In this document: one piece after another, positions 40,606 through 48,714 of the stretch
How the letters are laid out: every line of letters starts with the position of its first letter
How positions within the stretch are numbered: the first letter of the stretch is position 1
NCBI RefSeq assembly: GCF_008923205.2
Contig: NZ_WBMS02000012.1
Coordinates: 99,391-163,390, forward strand
From: Actinomadura physcomitrii
Lineage (GTDB): Bacteria; Actinomycetota; Actinomycetes; Streptosporangiales; Streptosporangiaceae
Reading direction: 5' to 3'
DNA: 64,000 bases
Notes under the pieces: generated by a model
Told to the model about the DNA's origin: nothing
Database searches by the model: none
What the model saw: only the letters and a program-made list of their open reading frames with translations
Program-made: the position numbers and the translations under genes

Positions 40606-40663
40606 CCCAGGGGGACGACCCCCTGGAACACTGTGTTGGCCCAGGGGGACGACCCCCTGGAAC
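40606..40663. repeat. Two direct copies of a hairpin unit after the hydrolase gene
   Basis: The same 24-mer (CCCAGGGGGACG plus ACCCCCTGGAAC) occurs at 40606-40629 and 40640-40663. Each folds as CCAGGGGG-ACGA-CCCCCTGG. Probably tandem terminators or an interspersed actinomycete palindrome. Confidence 0.8.
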
Positions 40664-40672
40664 CCCTCGTCA

Positions 40673-40732
40673 CGACCAACAGGCTGTTTCCCCGCTCCGC
40701 TGGCGCTCCGCGGCGAAACAGCCTGTTGGTCG
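40673..40732. repeat. 18-bp perfect inverted repeat
   Basis: CGACCAACAGGCTGTTTC (40673-40690) pairs with GAAACAGCCTGTTGGTCG (40715-40732). The 24-nt loop contains a second small palindrome. Lies between the hydrolase gene and radA. Confidence 0.8.
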
Positions 40733-40733
40733 C

Positions 40734-40780
40734 CGGGCAGGCCCGCTGCGCTCGCTGCACTCGCTCCGCGTGCCTGCCCG
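40734..40780. repeat. 9-bp inverted repeat with a CGCTCG-rich loop
   Basis: CGGGCAGGC (40734-40742) pairs with GCCTGCCCG (40772-40780). It directly follows the 18-bp inverted repeat, making four palindromes in 175 nt. The remaining 40781-40875 leads to radA and shows a TAGAGT hexamer 8 nt before its ATG. Confidence 0.65.
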
Positions 40781-40875
40781 TGAGCGGGCTGGGCTTCAAC
40801 CCACCGGGGCCGAGCTTCAACCTGCCGGGGGCTTTCGGGGCGGACTGTCGTAGGCGGGCTCTAGAGTCTCGGGGC

Positions 40876-42309
40876 ATGGCGAAGGCGAAGACGGCGAAGG
40901 CTGCCTACCGCTGCTCGGAATGCGGCTGGCAGACCTCGAAATGGGTGGGGCGCTGCGGTGAGTGCCAGACGTGGGGCACGGTCACCGAGACGGCCTCCGC
41001 CACCCCCGCGCGGGTGGTGACCGCCGGGCCCGTCAGCAACCCCGCCAAGCCGATCGGGCAGGTCGACGTCCAGAACGCGCAGACCAGGCCCACCGGGCTG
41101 GACGAGCTCGACCGCGTGCTCGGCGGCGGCATCGTGCCCGGCGCCGTGCTGCTGCTCGCGGGCGAGCCCGGCATCGGCAAGTCCACGCTGCTGCTGGAGG
41201 TCGCGGCGCTGGCGTCCACGCCGCCGGAGATCCCCCGCAACGCGCCCGCCAAGCGCGTCCTGTACGTCACCGGCGAGGAGTCGGCCGAGCAGGTCCGGCT
41301 GCGCGCCGACCGCGTCGGCGCCATCACCGACGAGCTGTACCTCGCCGCCGAGACGGAGCTGTCCGCCGTCCTCGGCCACGTCGACGCCGTCGAGCCCGCC
41401 CTGCTCGTCGTCGACTCCATCCAGACCATCGGGACGTCCGAGGTCGACGGCGCGCCCGGCGGCGTCACCCAGATCCGCGAGGTCGCCGCCAACCTGATCA
41501 GGGTCGCCAAGGAGCGCGGCATCACCGTCGTGCTGGTCGGCCACGTCACCAAGGAGGGCGCGATCGCGGGGCCCCGGCTGCTGGAGCACCTCGTCGACGT
41601 CGTCCTGTACTTCGAAGGCGACCGGCACTCCCGGCTCCGGATGATCCGCGCCGTGAAGAACCGCTACGGCCCGACCGACGAGCTCGGCTGCTTCGACCTG
41701 TCGGAGGTCGGGATCGTCGGGCTGCCCGACCCGAGCGGGCTGTTCCTCACCCGCCGCGAGGAACCCGTCCCCGGCACCTGCGTCACCGTCACGCTGGAAG
41801 GACGCCGGCCGCTGGTCGCGGAGGTCCAGGCCCTGGTCGCCAAGTCGCACCTGCCCGCGCCGCGGCGCGCCACGTCCGGGCTCGACACCTCCCGCGTCGC
41901 GATGGTGCTCGCCGTCCTCGCCCAGCGCTGCAAGATCTCCATGCACGAGCAGGACGTGTACGTCTCCACCGTCGGCGGCGTCCGGCTCGCCGAGACCTCC
42001 GTCGACCTCGCGCTCGGCCTCGCCGTCGCCGGGTCCACCGTCGAGCAGGCGCTGTCCGGCAGCCTGATCGCGCTCGGCGAGGTCGGCCTCGCCGGCGAGG
42101 TCCGGGTCGTGCCCGGCGTGCAGCGGCGGCTCGCCGAGGCCGCCCGGCTCGGGTTCAAGCACGCCGTCGTCCCCCGCGGGTCCCTGGAGCTCGCCGACGG
42201 GTCGCCGCTCAAGCGCGCCGACCCGCAGCTCACCAGCTACGAGGGCATGAAGGTGATGGAGGTCGACAGCCTGCAGCAGGCCCTGCAGGTCGCATTTACC
42301 GCGCCATGA
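40876..42309 (+). CDS. radA: DNA repair protein RadA (Sms)
   Basis: 477 residues. RadA is a RecA-like branch-migration helicase of homologous recombination. The N-terminal zinc finger has C13, C16, C27 and C30 (YRCSECGWQ, GRCGEC). Walker A is GEPGIGKST (96-104), Walker B LLVVDSIQT, and the RadA-specific KNRYG follows (KNRFG in most). The C-terminal Lon-protease-like domain is present (SVDLALGLAVAGSTVEQ, GEVGLAGEVRVVPGVQRR). ATG 40876 has TAGAGT 8 nt upstream rather than an SD, so the mRNA may be almost leaderless. The next gene is disA, an order also seen in other Gram-positives. Confidence 0.97.
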   Translation: MAKAKTAKAAYRCSECGWQTSKWVGRCGECQTWGTVTETASATPARVVTAGPVSNPAKPIGQVDVQNAQTRPTGLDELDRVLGGGIVPGAVLLLAGEPGIGKSTLLLEVAALASTPPEIPRNAPAKRVLYVTGEESAEQVRLRADRVGAITDELYLAAETELSAVLGHVDAVEPALLVVDSIQTIGTSEVDGAPGGVTQIREVAANLIRVAKERGITVVLVGHVTKEGAIAGPRLLEHLVDVVLYFEGDRHSRLRMIRAVKNRYGPTDELGCFDLSEVGIVGLPDPSGLFLTRREEPVPGTCVTVTLEGRRPLVAEVQALVAKSHLPAPRRATSGLDTSRVAMVLAVLAQRCKISMHEQDVYVSTVGGVRLAETSVDLALGLAVAGSTVEQALSGSLIALGEVGLAGEVRVVPGVQRRLAEAARLGFKHAVVPRGSLELADGSPLKRADPQLTSYEGMKVMEVDSLQQALQVAFTAP

Positions 42310-42422
42310 CGCGCGTAGCGCGAGAGTATTACGGCACGCGTCAGACGGATGCGACCAGGGGAGGAACCGGGCCGCACCCCTCCTCGGTAAACTGACGCCG
42401 TCCAGCGACCTCCGGGGGCCAG

Positions 42423-43505
42423 GTGCCAGAACACGACAAGGCTCATGACGAACGACGCCGCGCCACGCTCGCCGCGGTGGCCCCGGGCACCCAGATACGC
42501 GACGGCCTGGAGCGGATCCTGCGGGGGCACACCGGCGGGCTGATCGTCCTCGGCTACGACAAGACGGTCGAGGAACTGTGCTCGGGCGGCTTCGAACTCG
42601 ACGTCGAGTTCTCCGCGACCCGGCTGCGCGAGCTGGCCAAGATGGACGGCGCGATCGTCCTCGACAGCGACCACTCCCGCATCGTCCGCGCCGCCGTCCA
42701 CCTCGTGCCGGACTCCACCATCCCCACCGAGGAGTCGGGCACCCGGCACCGCACCGCCGAGCGGGTCGCCCGCCAGACCCGCCACCCGGTCATCTCGGTG
42801 AGCCAGTCGATGCGGATCATCGCGCTGTACCTGGACGGCATCCGCTACGTCTTGGAGGACTCCGCGGCGATCCTGTCGAAGGCCAACCAGGCCCTCGCCA
42901 CGCTCGAGCGCTACAAGCTGCGGCTGGACGAGGTGTCCGGCACGCTGTCCGCGCTGGAGATCGAGGACCTCGTCACCGTCCGGGACGTCAGCGCCGTCGT
43001 GCAGCGGCTGGAGATGGTGCGCCGCATCGCCGACGAGATCGAAGGCTACGTCGTCGAACTCGGCACCGACGGCCGGCTGCTGTCCCTGCAGCTGGACGAG
43101 CTGGTCTCCGGCGTCGACGTCGACCGGGAGCTGATCGTCCGCGACTACCCGTCGGACGACACGCGCGCCCGCGGCGTCGACGCGATCCTGTCCGCGCTCG
43201 ACACGCTGTCGGCCAACGAGCTGCTCGACCTGTCCACGGTCGCGGAGGTGATGGGCTTCGCCGGGCCGGACGCCCTCGACCTGCCGGTCAGCCCGAAGGG
43301 GTTCCGGCTGCTGGCGAAGGTGCCGCGGCTGCCGAGCATGGTCGTCGAGCGGCTCGTCGAGCATTTCGGCGGGCTGCAGAAGCTCCTCGCCGCCAGCATC
43401 GACGATCTGCAGGCGGTCGGCGGTGTCGGCGAGTCCCGCGCGCGCAGCGTCCGCGAGGGCCTGTCGCGCCTCGCCGAGTCGTCGATCCTCGAACGCTACG
43501 TCTGA
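42423..43505 (+). CDS. disA: DNA integrity scanning diadenylate cyclase DisA
   Basis: DisA makes c-di-AMP from two ATP while scanning DNA; binding to branched DNA inhibits it. 360 residues. The DAC domain has KMDGAIVLD (D75-G76-A77) and SGTRHRTAERVA (R108-H109-R110), both essential for catalysis. A helical linker follows, and the C-terminal helix-hairpin-helix is seen in LLAASIDDLQAVGGVGESRA. The start is GTG 42423 with a G-rich stretch upstream. It follows radA by 113 nt; in Bacillus RadA inhibits DisA, so linked expression makes sense. A c-di-AMP riboswitch lies at 55593-55762. Confidence 0.97.
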   Translation: MPEHDKAHDERRRATLAAVAPGTQIRDGLERILRGHTGGLIVLGYDKTVEELCSGGFELDVEFSATRLRELAKMDGAIVLDSDHSRIVRAAVHLVPDSTIPTEESGTRHRTAERVARQTRHPVISVSQSMRIIALYLDGIRYVLEDSAAILSKANQALATLERYKLRLDEVSGTLSALEIEDLVTVRDVSAVVQRLEMVRRIADEIEGYVVELGTDGRLLSLQLDELVSGVDVDRELIVRDYPSDDTRARGVDAILSALDTLSANELLDLSTVAEVMGFAGPDALDLPVSPKGFRLLAKVPRLPSMVVERLVEHFGGLQKLLAASIDDLQAVGGVGESRARSVREGLSRLAESSILERYV

Positions 43506-43564
43506 CCCCACTCCAGACCAGCACCACACAGGCGAGCGCAGCCCGGGGTCGCGCAACCCCAGTC

Positions 43565-43893
43565 GCGCCGCACAACGGCACAAATCAGCGCGGCACAAAC
43601 CAGCGCCACCGGTCAGCGCGACACAAGCCCGGCACAGTGGCACTGGTCAGCGCCACACAGACCAGTGCCACTGGTCAGCGCGGCATAAGCCAGCGCGACG
43701 CAGCGGCACCAATCAGCACCGCACGAATACCACCGCACAGGCCGGCGCCACCTGTCGGCGTGGCATAAACCAACGCGGCACAGCGGCACAGATCAGCGCG
43801 GTACAGGTCAGCGCGCCACAGATCAGCGCCACCGGTCAGCAGCACCGGTCGGCGCGGCACCCTGCCGACGCGGCGCAGCGGCACGGGTCAGCG
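43565..43893. repeat. Degenerate 15-bp minisatellite resembling pentapeptide-repeat coding DNA
   Basis: About 330 nt built from variants of CGGCACARAYCAGCG (15 nt) and CCACCGGTCAGCG (13 nt). Read on the minus strand it gives pieces such as GGADLWRADLYRADLCRC and GAGLCRADLCRC, which fit the A(D/N)LxR pentapeptide rule, but in two frames separated by a stop. It is either a decayed pentapeptide-repeat gene or a non-coding minisatellite. Confidence 0.7.
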
Positions 43894-44472
43894 TAGGTGG
43901 AAGATCCGCTTGCTCGCCTTGCCGCCCTTGAGGGCCGCGACGTAGGTCCCCGGGCGTGCGGGCGGGCCGGTGCAGCCTCGGCGACGGTCCCAAGTGACGG
44001 CGGCGGTGTAGGGGACGCCGCGCCGCAGTGTGCGTTTTTCGGGCCTGCCCTTGCGGCACTCCCCCGACGACCAGATCCGGTCCTTTCCTGACGTGACGAC
44101 GACGGAGAGCGCACCGGTGTCGAACCTGCACGACGCGGCGCTCGTGTTCACGGCGGTGATGCGGAACCGCGGGCTCTGCCCCGCCGTGTAAGCCTTGGCC
44201 GCCGCCATGGTGAGCACCAGGTCGCGTGGCCTGCACGGCCCGCCGTACTGCGCAGGCTCGGGCGTCACGGTGACGGTCACCGTCGGCACGGCGGTCGGCG
44301 GGTCCACGGGCGCGGCCGAATCGATCGCCCCGGCGACCTTCTCGTCGCCTCCGCTGCTCCCGCCCGCGCAGGCCCACGCCAGAGCCCCGACCGCACAGAC
44401 CATCCCGGCCAGCACCGCCACGCGGCGGCGCCAATACCGGTCCAGTGAATAACGCTCGGTATCCGCATCCAT
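43888..44472 (-). CDS. Membrane-anchored or secreted protein of unknown function
   Basis: 194 residues. A basic N-terminus (RYWRRR) leads to a hydrophobic helix (VAVLAGMVCAVGALAWACAG) that may be a signal anchor or a weak lipobox. After a Thr/Val/Pro linker comes a beta-rich outer domain with four cysteines (GGPCRP, ASCRFD, GECRKG, RGCTGP) and FRITAVNTSAASC, VTWDRR. It resembles small Ig-like actinobacterial extracytoplasmic domains, but I cannot name the family. CATACT lies 6 nt before the ATG and there is no SD, so it is probably leaderless. Divergent from mutY. Confidence 0.75.
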   Translation of the reverse strand: MDADTERYSLDRYWRRRVAVLAGMVCAVGALAWACAGGSSGGDEKVAGAIDSAAPVDPPTAVPTVTVTVTPEPAQYGGPCRPRDLVLTMAAAKAYTAGQSPRFRITAVNTSAASCRFDTGALSVVVTSGKDRIWSSGECRKGRPEKRTLRRGVPYTAAVTWDRRRGCTGPPARPGTYVAALKGGKASKRIFHLR

Positions 44473-44541
44473 GCGGTCAGTATGCATTCGCCGAATCGCC
44501 ACGAGGGTCCGACCCGCCGCGTGCCACAATGGCGGTCCGCC

Positions 44542-45414
44542 ATGAACTCCACTTACACCGATCCGATTCTCGACTGGTACGCCGCGAACGCGCGGGATCT
44601 GCCCTGGCGCGCGCCCGACGCCACTCCCTGGGGCGTCCTCGTCAGCGAGATCATGCTCCAGCAGACTCCCGTCGCCCGCGTCCTGCCCGTCTGGCAGGCC
44701 TGGATGGAGCGCTGGCCGACGCCCGCCGCGCTCGCCGCCGAACCGTCCGGCGAGGCCGTCCGCGCCTGGGGCCGGCTCGGATATCCGCGCCGCGCGCTGC
44801 GCCTCCACGAGAGCGCCCGCGCGATCACCGACCGGCACGGCGGCGAGGTCCCCTCGTCCCACGCCGACCTGCTCGCCCTGCCGGGCATCGGCGCCTATAC
44901 GGCCGCCGCCGTCGCCAGCTTCGCGTTCCGGCAGCGGCACGCCGTCCTGGACACCAACGTCCGCCGCGTCCTGGCCCGGCTCGTCTCCGGCGAGGAGTAC
45001 CCGCCGAAGGCCCAGACCAAGGCGGAGGTGAAGCTCGCCGAGGGTCTGCTGCCCCTCGACCCGCCGACGGCCGCGCGCTGGGCCGTCGCCGTCATGGAGC
45101 TCGGCGCCCTCGTCTGCACGGCCCGGACGCCCCGCTGCGTCGACTGCCCCGTCCTCGCCCAGTGCACCTGGCACCTGAACGGCCGTCCCGCGTATGACGG
45201 CCCGCCCCGCAAGGGCCAGACCTACGCCGGCACCGACCGCCAGTGCCGCGGCCGCCTCCTCGCCGTCCTCCGCGACGCCGACGGCCCGGTCGCGAAACCC
45301 GCCCTCGACGTCGTGTGGTCCGACGCCCCGCAGCGCGAACGCGCCCTCGACGCCCTCATAGCTGACGGCCTCGTCGACCCCCTGGACGACGGCCGCTACA
45401 CCCTCCCCACCTGA
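44542..45414 (+). CDS. mutY: A/G-specific adenine glycosylase MutY
   Basis: MutY removes adenine opposite 8-oxoguanine. 290 residues. The catalytic Glu is E36 in SEIMLQQT, the helix-hairpin-helix is LPGIGAYTAAAV (about 113-124), and the catalytic Asp is D137 in VLDTNVRR. The 4Fe-4S cluster cysteines are C192, C199, C202 and C208 (C-X6-C-X2-C-X5-C). The C-terminal MutT-like 8-oxoG recognition domain of E. coli MutY is missing, as is common in actinobacteria. ATG 44542 is used; upstream codons belong to the divergent gene's promoter. Together with radA and disA it forms a genome-integrity cluster. Confidence 0.95.
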   Translation: MNSTYTDPILDWYAANARDLPWRAPDATPWGVLVSEIMLQQTPVARVLPVWQAWMERWPTPAALAAEPSGEAVRAWGRLGYPRRALRLHESARAITDRHGGEVPSSHADLLALPGIGAYTAAAVASFAFRQRHAVLDTNVRRVLARLVSGEEYPPKAQTKAEVKLAEGLLPLDPPTAARWAVAVMELGALVCTARTPRCVDCPVLAQCTWHLNGRPAYDGPPRKGQTYAGTDRQCRGRLLAVLRDADGPVAKPALDVVWSDAPQRERALDALIADGLVDPLDDGRYTLPT

Positions 45415-45428
45415 CGGGGGAGGGTGGC

Positions 45429-46511
45429 ATGCCTGCCGAACCGGTCTCCGATCGGCTGCGTCCGCCGCTGGAAGGCTGGACGGCCGAGGATCTCGATTCG
45501 CTTCCCCCCGGCGGCTCTCGTTTCGAAATGCTCGACGGAGCGCTCATCAGGATGTCGCCGCAGTCGGCCTTCCACAGCCGCGTGAAGCGGCGGCTCGCGA
45601 CTGCTGTGGAAGAGCATGCCTCCGAGGGCGTCCGTGTGGACACGGGGATCACCGTGAAGCTCGACTGTCGCCAGCGGCCCGAGCCGGATGTACTCGTCCT
45701 CGTGCGCGCGTGCCTGCAGCGGCCCGGTGACTTCCGGCGGATCGCCTACGAGTTCTGCGAGGACGAGGCGGCGCAGGGCACCCGCTACGCCGAGGTGTCG
45801 TTCACCGCGGCCGCGCACGGTGAACGGCTCGGTGACCTGGACATGCCGCTGACCGCCGTCCGCGAGGGCCTGGACGCCGGACGCGAGGCGTTCGGGATCG
45901 AGGTGGGCCTGCTGCTCGACCACTCGCGCCGCCGCTCCCTCGGCCGGGCCTGGCGCACGCTGGACCTCGCCCGCCGCCATGACGGCGTCGTCGCCGTCGG
46001 CCTGGCGGGCGACGAGTCCTACCCGGGTGACCCGTTCACCGAGGTCTTCGCCGCGGCCCGTGACGCCGGCCTGCACGTCGTCCACCACGCGGGCGAGGGG
46101 GAGGGCGCGGCGAGCATCCGGCAGGCGATCGGCCCCGGCCGCACCGAGCGCCTCGGCCACGGCATCCGCGTTCTGGACGACCCGGACCTGGTCGCCGAGG
46201 TCCGGGAACGGAAGATCCCGCTCGAGGTCTGCCCGTCGTCCAACGTCGCCCTGGGTTTCGCGCCGTCCCTCGCCGAGCATCCCCTCCCGCGCCTGCGCGA
46301 GGCGGGCCTGATCGTCACGGTCAACACCGACATCCCCGCTCTGATCGGCACGCCGCTCGCCACGGAGTACGCCCGCGTCCGCGGCGCGTTCGGCTATGAC
46401 GGCGCGGCGCTCGCCGCCTTGGCGGGGGCCGGCGTCGACGCGTCCTTCGCCCCGGCGTCCACGAAGGCGCGCCTGCACCGGGAGATCGAGAGCTGGCTGG
46501 CCATCGTCTGA
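45429..46511 (+). CDS. In-frame chimera: Uma2 (DUF820) N-terminus joined to a headless adenosine deaminase
   Basis: 360 residues. Residues 1-92 are the first half of a Uma2/DUF820 PD-(D/E)xK nuclease (PPGGSRFEMLDGALIRMSPQ, RPEPDVLVLV). From about residue 93 the sequence is adenosine deaminase: DFRRIAYEFCEDEAAQGTRY, VGLAGDESYPG, HHAGEGEG, RLGHGIR, CPSSNVALG, VNTDIP. The deaminase lacks about 80 N-terminal residues including the HxH zinc ligands, and the last Asp pair reads DI. The Uma2 part lacks its second half. The frame is open across the junction near nt 45705. It has a strong GGGGGAGGG ribosome site. Probably a deletion fusion; function doubtful. Confidence 0.85.
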   Translation: MPAEPVSDRLRPPLEGWTAEDLDSLPPGGSRFEMLDGALIRMSPQSAFHSRVKRRLATAVEEHASEGVRVDTGITVKLDCRQRPEPDVLVLVRACLQRPGDFRRIAYEFCEDEAAQGTRYAEVSFTAAAHGERLGDLDMPLTAVREGLDAGREAFGIEVGLLLDHSRRRSLGRAWRTLDLARRHDGVVAVGLAGDESYPGDPFTEVFAAARDAGLHVVHHAGEGEGAASIRQAIGPGRTERLGHGIRVLDDPDLVAEVRERKIPLEVCPSSNVALGFAPSLAEHPLPRLREAGLIVTVNTDIPALIGTPLATEYARVRGAFGYDGAALAALAGAGVDASFAPASTKARLHREIESWLAIV

Positions 46512-46522
46512 CCCGGCGCCCG

Positions 46523-46975
46523 TCACGTGGGCAGGGGTCGGTCGTTGACGATGTGCTTCATCACGAGGGTCGAGTTGAGCCGCTGGACGCCGGGCAGCGC
46601 GGAGAGCACGTCGTCCTCCAGCTCCTGATAGGCGGTCAGGTCGGCGGTGACGATGCGCAGCAGGTAGTCGGGGTCGCCGAACAGGCGCTGCGCCTGCACC
46701 ACTTCGGGGACCCGTTCGACCGCCGCCTCGAAGCCGAGCAGGGTCTCCCGGTCCTCCTGCCGCATGGTGACGAACACCAGCGCCTGGAACGTCAGGCCCA
46801 GGGCGGCGGCGTCCACGACCGCGCGGTATCCGCGGATGACCCCGCTGCGCTCCAGCTCCCGCAGCCGGCGGTGGCAGGGCGAGACGCTCAGCCCGACCCG
46901 CGCCGCCACTTCGGTGATCGTCGCACGGCCGTCCTCCTGAAGCACCGCAATGATCTTCCGGTCGATGCCGTCCAT
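46523..46975 (-). CDS. Lrp/AsnC-family transcriptional regulator
   Basis: 150 residues. The N-terminal helix-turn-helix is GIDRKIIAVLQEDGRATITE followed by VAARVGLSVSPCHRRLRELE. The C-terminal RAM domain for amino-acid binding is VVQAQRLFGDPDYLLRIV and TLVMKHIV. It is divergent from a LysE-type exporter gene, a standard pair in which the regulator switches on export when its amino acid is in excess. GAAGATTCTTC, a perfect palindrome, lies directly before its ATG. Confidence 0.94.
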   Translation of the reverse strand: MDGIDRKIIAVLQEDGRATITEVAARVGLSVSPCHRRLRELERSGVIRGYRAVVDAAALGLTFQALVFVTMRQEDRETLLGFEAAVERVPEVVQAQRLFGDPDYLLRIVTADLTAYQELEDDVLSALPGVQRLNSTLVMKHIVNDRPLPT

Positions 46976-46978
46976 GCA

Positions 46979-46989
46979 GAAGATTCTTC
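46979..46989. promoter_or_regulatory. Candidate Lrp operator
   Basis: GAAGA-T-TCTTC is a perfect 11-bp palindrome just upstream of the regulator start, within a wider TGCA...TGCA frame. The gap to the lysE-type gene (110 nt) should contain both promoters. Confidence 0.4.
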
Positions 46990-47085
46990 CACTGCAGCGG
47001 CGCTGTGCAACGAAACTTAGCAGCACATTCCGGCAGATCAATCATATTCTCCCTTCATCAGCCGCCGTCCGAGGGGATTCCTGCC

Positions 47086-47703
47086 ATGGCCACCGGCTCC
47101 GTGCTCGCCTTCTGGTCGGTCGCGTTCCTGTTCATCGCCGTCCCCGGTTCGGACTGGGCATTCATGATCAGCGCCGGGCTGCGGGGCCGCTCCGTCCTTC
47201 CCGCGGTGAGCGGGCTGGTCACCGGGTACGCCGCTGTCACGGTCATCGTCGCGGCCGGCATCGGGGCCCTCGTCGCCGACTCCCCGAGCCTCCTCACGGC
47301 CCTCACGATCGTCGGCGGGGCCTACCTCATCTGGCACGGCGCCATGACCCTCGCCCGCCCGTCAGCACCGGACGCGCGAGCCTCCCGGCCCGAGGACACC
47401 GGATGGGGCATCTTCCTGCGCGGCATCGGCGCCAGCGGCCTCAACCCCAAGGGGCTGCTCATCTTCGTCGCACTGCTGCCCCAGTTCACGGACCCGGACG
47501 GCCGCCTGCCGATGACCGGCCAGATCGGCGTCCTCGGCGCTACCTACATGGTCACCTGCGGGCTGTTCTACCTCCTGCTCGGTACCGTCGCCCGCAGCGC
47601 CCTCCAGGGCCGTCCCGCCGCCGCCCGTTCGATCAGCAGGCTGGCGGGAGCCGCCATGGCGGGCATCGGCGCCTGGCTCGTCCTCGACCACCTCCTCGGC
47701 TGA
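47086..47703 (+). CDS. LysE-family amino-acid exporter
   Basis: 205 residues with six transmembrane helices. FLFIAVPGSDWAFMISAGLRG is a variant of the family signature (usually PGPxxxxV), and GASGLNPKGLLIFVALLPQF is the conserved NPK segment. It exports basic or branched amino acids or related compounds. ATG 47086 has GAGGGG about 10 nt upstream. It is paired with the divergent Lrp/AsnC gene. Confidence 0.92.
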   Translation: MATGSVLAFWSVAFLFIAVPGSDWAFMISAGLRGRSVLPAVSGLVTGYAAVTVIVAAGIGALVADSPSLLTALTIVGGAYLIWHGAMTLARPSAPDARASRPEDTGWGIFLRGIGASGLNPKGLLIFVALLPQFTDPDGRLPMTGQIGVLGATYMVTCGLFYLLLGTVARSALQGRPAAARSISRLAGAAMAGIGAWLVLDHLLG

Positions 47704-48024
47704 CCAGGGCGCCGCACCTCAGGACACGCGCCCCGTACACCAAGCCGTCGCGCAGCGACCGAGCCTCAGGGCGCGCGACTCAGACGCCGAGCGGCCGCCG
47801 AAGGCAGGCCGCCGAGCCAGGCCTCAGGACACGCCGACCCGCGGCCGGCCCGTTGCGCCCCCCGACCTCGCCAGCGCCGCGCCCGCGACCGTGATCATCG
47901 CCGAGTACGACGAGCCCAAGACACGCGAGCCATGCACCGAGCCGCCGCGGCGAAGACCGGCCCCTCAAGGTGCCCGGGGCTCGAACGCCGAGCCGCCGCG
48001 GGCCATGGGCCGGGGAACGGGTCT
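47704..48024. other. Gene-free interval with short direct repeats
   Basis: No gene with coding character is seen. GAGCCGCCGCGG occurs at 47939 and 47990 and again at 48053 inside the end of the next gene, and CCTCAGGACACGC occurs near 47716 and 47822. This suggests partial tandem duplications of the gene end. Confidence 0.5.
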
Positions 48025-48714
48025 CTAGGGCGCGCGGCCCGGGTGGTACGCGGAGCCGCCGCGGACGACGGTGTGCATGTGCCCGGCGCGGATCTCGCGG
48101 AGGAACGGGTCGGTGTCGTCCGTCCACTCGGCGGGTGTGCGGACGACCGGGTGGACGGGGAGGCCGAGCCGGGCGGCAGCCTCCTGGGCCGCGTCGAAAG
48201 CCGTCTCGCGCCCGAGGTCGCCGACCAGCAGCACGTCGACGTCGACGGGCTGGTCGCCCGGCACACCGGCATAGCGGGCCGCCCAGGGGCCGAACAGGTG
48301 CGCCTCGCGGACCGCGGGGAGCCGTCCGAACTCCTCGGCGACCACGGCGGCGGGGCCGAACGTCAGCATGACCAGGCGGGCGAGCGGCTCGTACAGCGGG
48401 CTGTGCTCGTCGCGCGACACCAGCCGCCCGGCGAGCGTCCGGCGCAGCGCGAGGACCCCCGCCCGCGACAGCCGCTCCACCTCGCGCATGACGGTGCCGA
48501 GATCGGTGCGGAGCATCACCGCGAGGTCGAGCATCGACGCCTCGCGCCGGGGCCCGAGCAGCAGCCGGCCGAGCAGCCCCCCTTGCAGCCGCGACCTGAA
48601 GATCGGCAGCTGCGGCGGCGCGGGCGCGCGCACGTCGCGCTGGAACGCCGCGTCCGGCGAGCGCCCGCGAGACCGCCCGGACTCCGCCATCGACCCCACC
48701 GCATTCGATCGCAT
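48025..48714 (-). CDS. Winged-helix protein with nucleotidyltransferase-like domain
   Basis: 229 residues. The first third is disordered, then an ArsR-like winged helix (LLGRLLLGPRREASMLDLAV, VMREVERLSRAGVLALRRTL). The C-terminal half is a minimal nucleotidyltransferase-like fold: HLFGPWAARYAG aligns with the GSxARG turn with Pro for Ser, and PVDVDVLLVGD keeps the DxD. Related proteins are antitoxin-like or autoregulating transcription factors, but no HEPN partner is adjacent. ATG 48714 has TAGTAT 6 nt upstream and no SD, so it is probably leaderless. A palindrome overlaps the start. Confidence 0.75.
   Translation of the reverse strand: MRSNAVGSMAESGRSRGRSPDAAFQRDVRAPAPPQLPIFRSRLQGGLLGRLLLGPRREASMLDLAVMLRTDLGTVMREVERLSRAGVLALRRTLAGRLVSRDEHSPLYEPLARLVMLTFGPAAVVAEEFGRLPAVREAHLFGPWAARYAGVPGDQPVDVDVLLVGDLGRETAFDAAQEAAARLGLPVHPVVRTPAEWTDDTDPFLREIRAGHMHTVVRGGSAYHPGRAP

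Noticed and set aside
43565..43893. CRISPR array after disA
   Set aside because: The units are contiguous 13-15-nt degenerate repeats without unique spacers, and no cas gene is nearby.
48025..48714. HEPN/MNT toxin-antitoxin pair
   Set aside because: No HEPN-domain gene is next to it; both sides are gene-free intervals.
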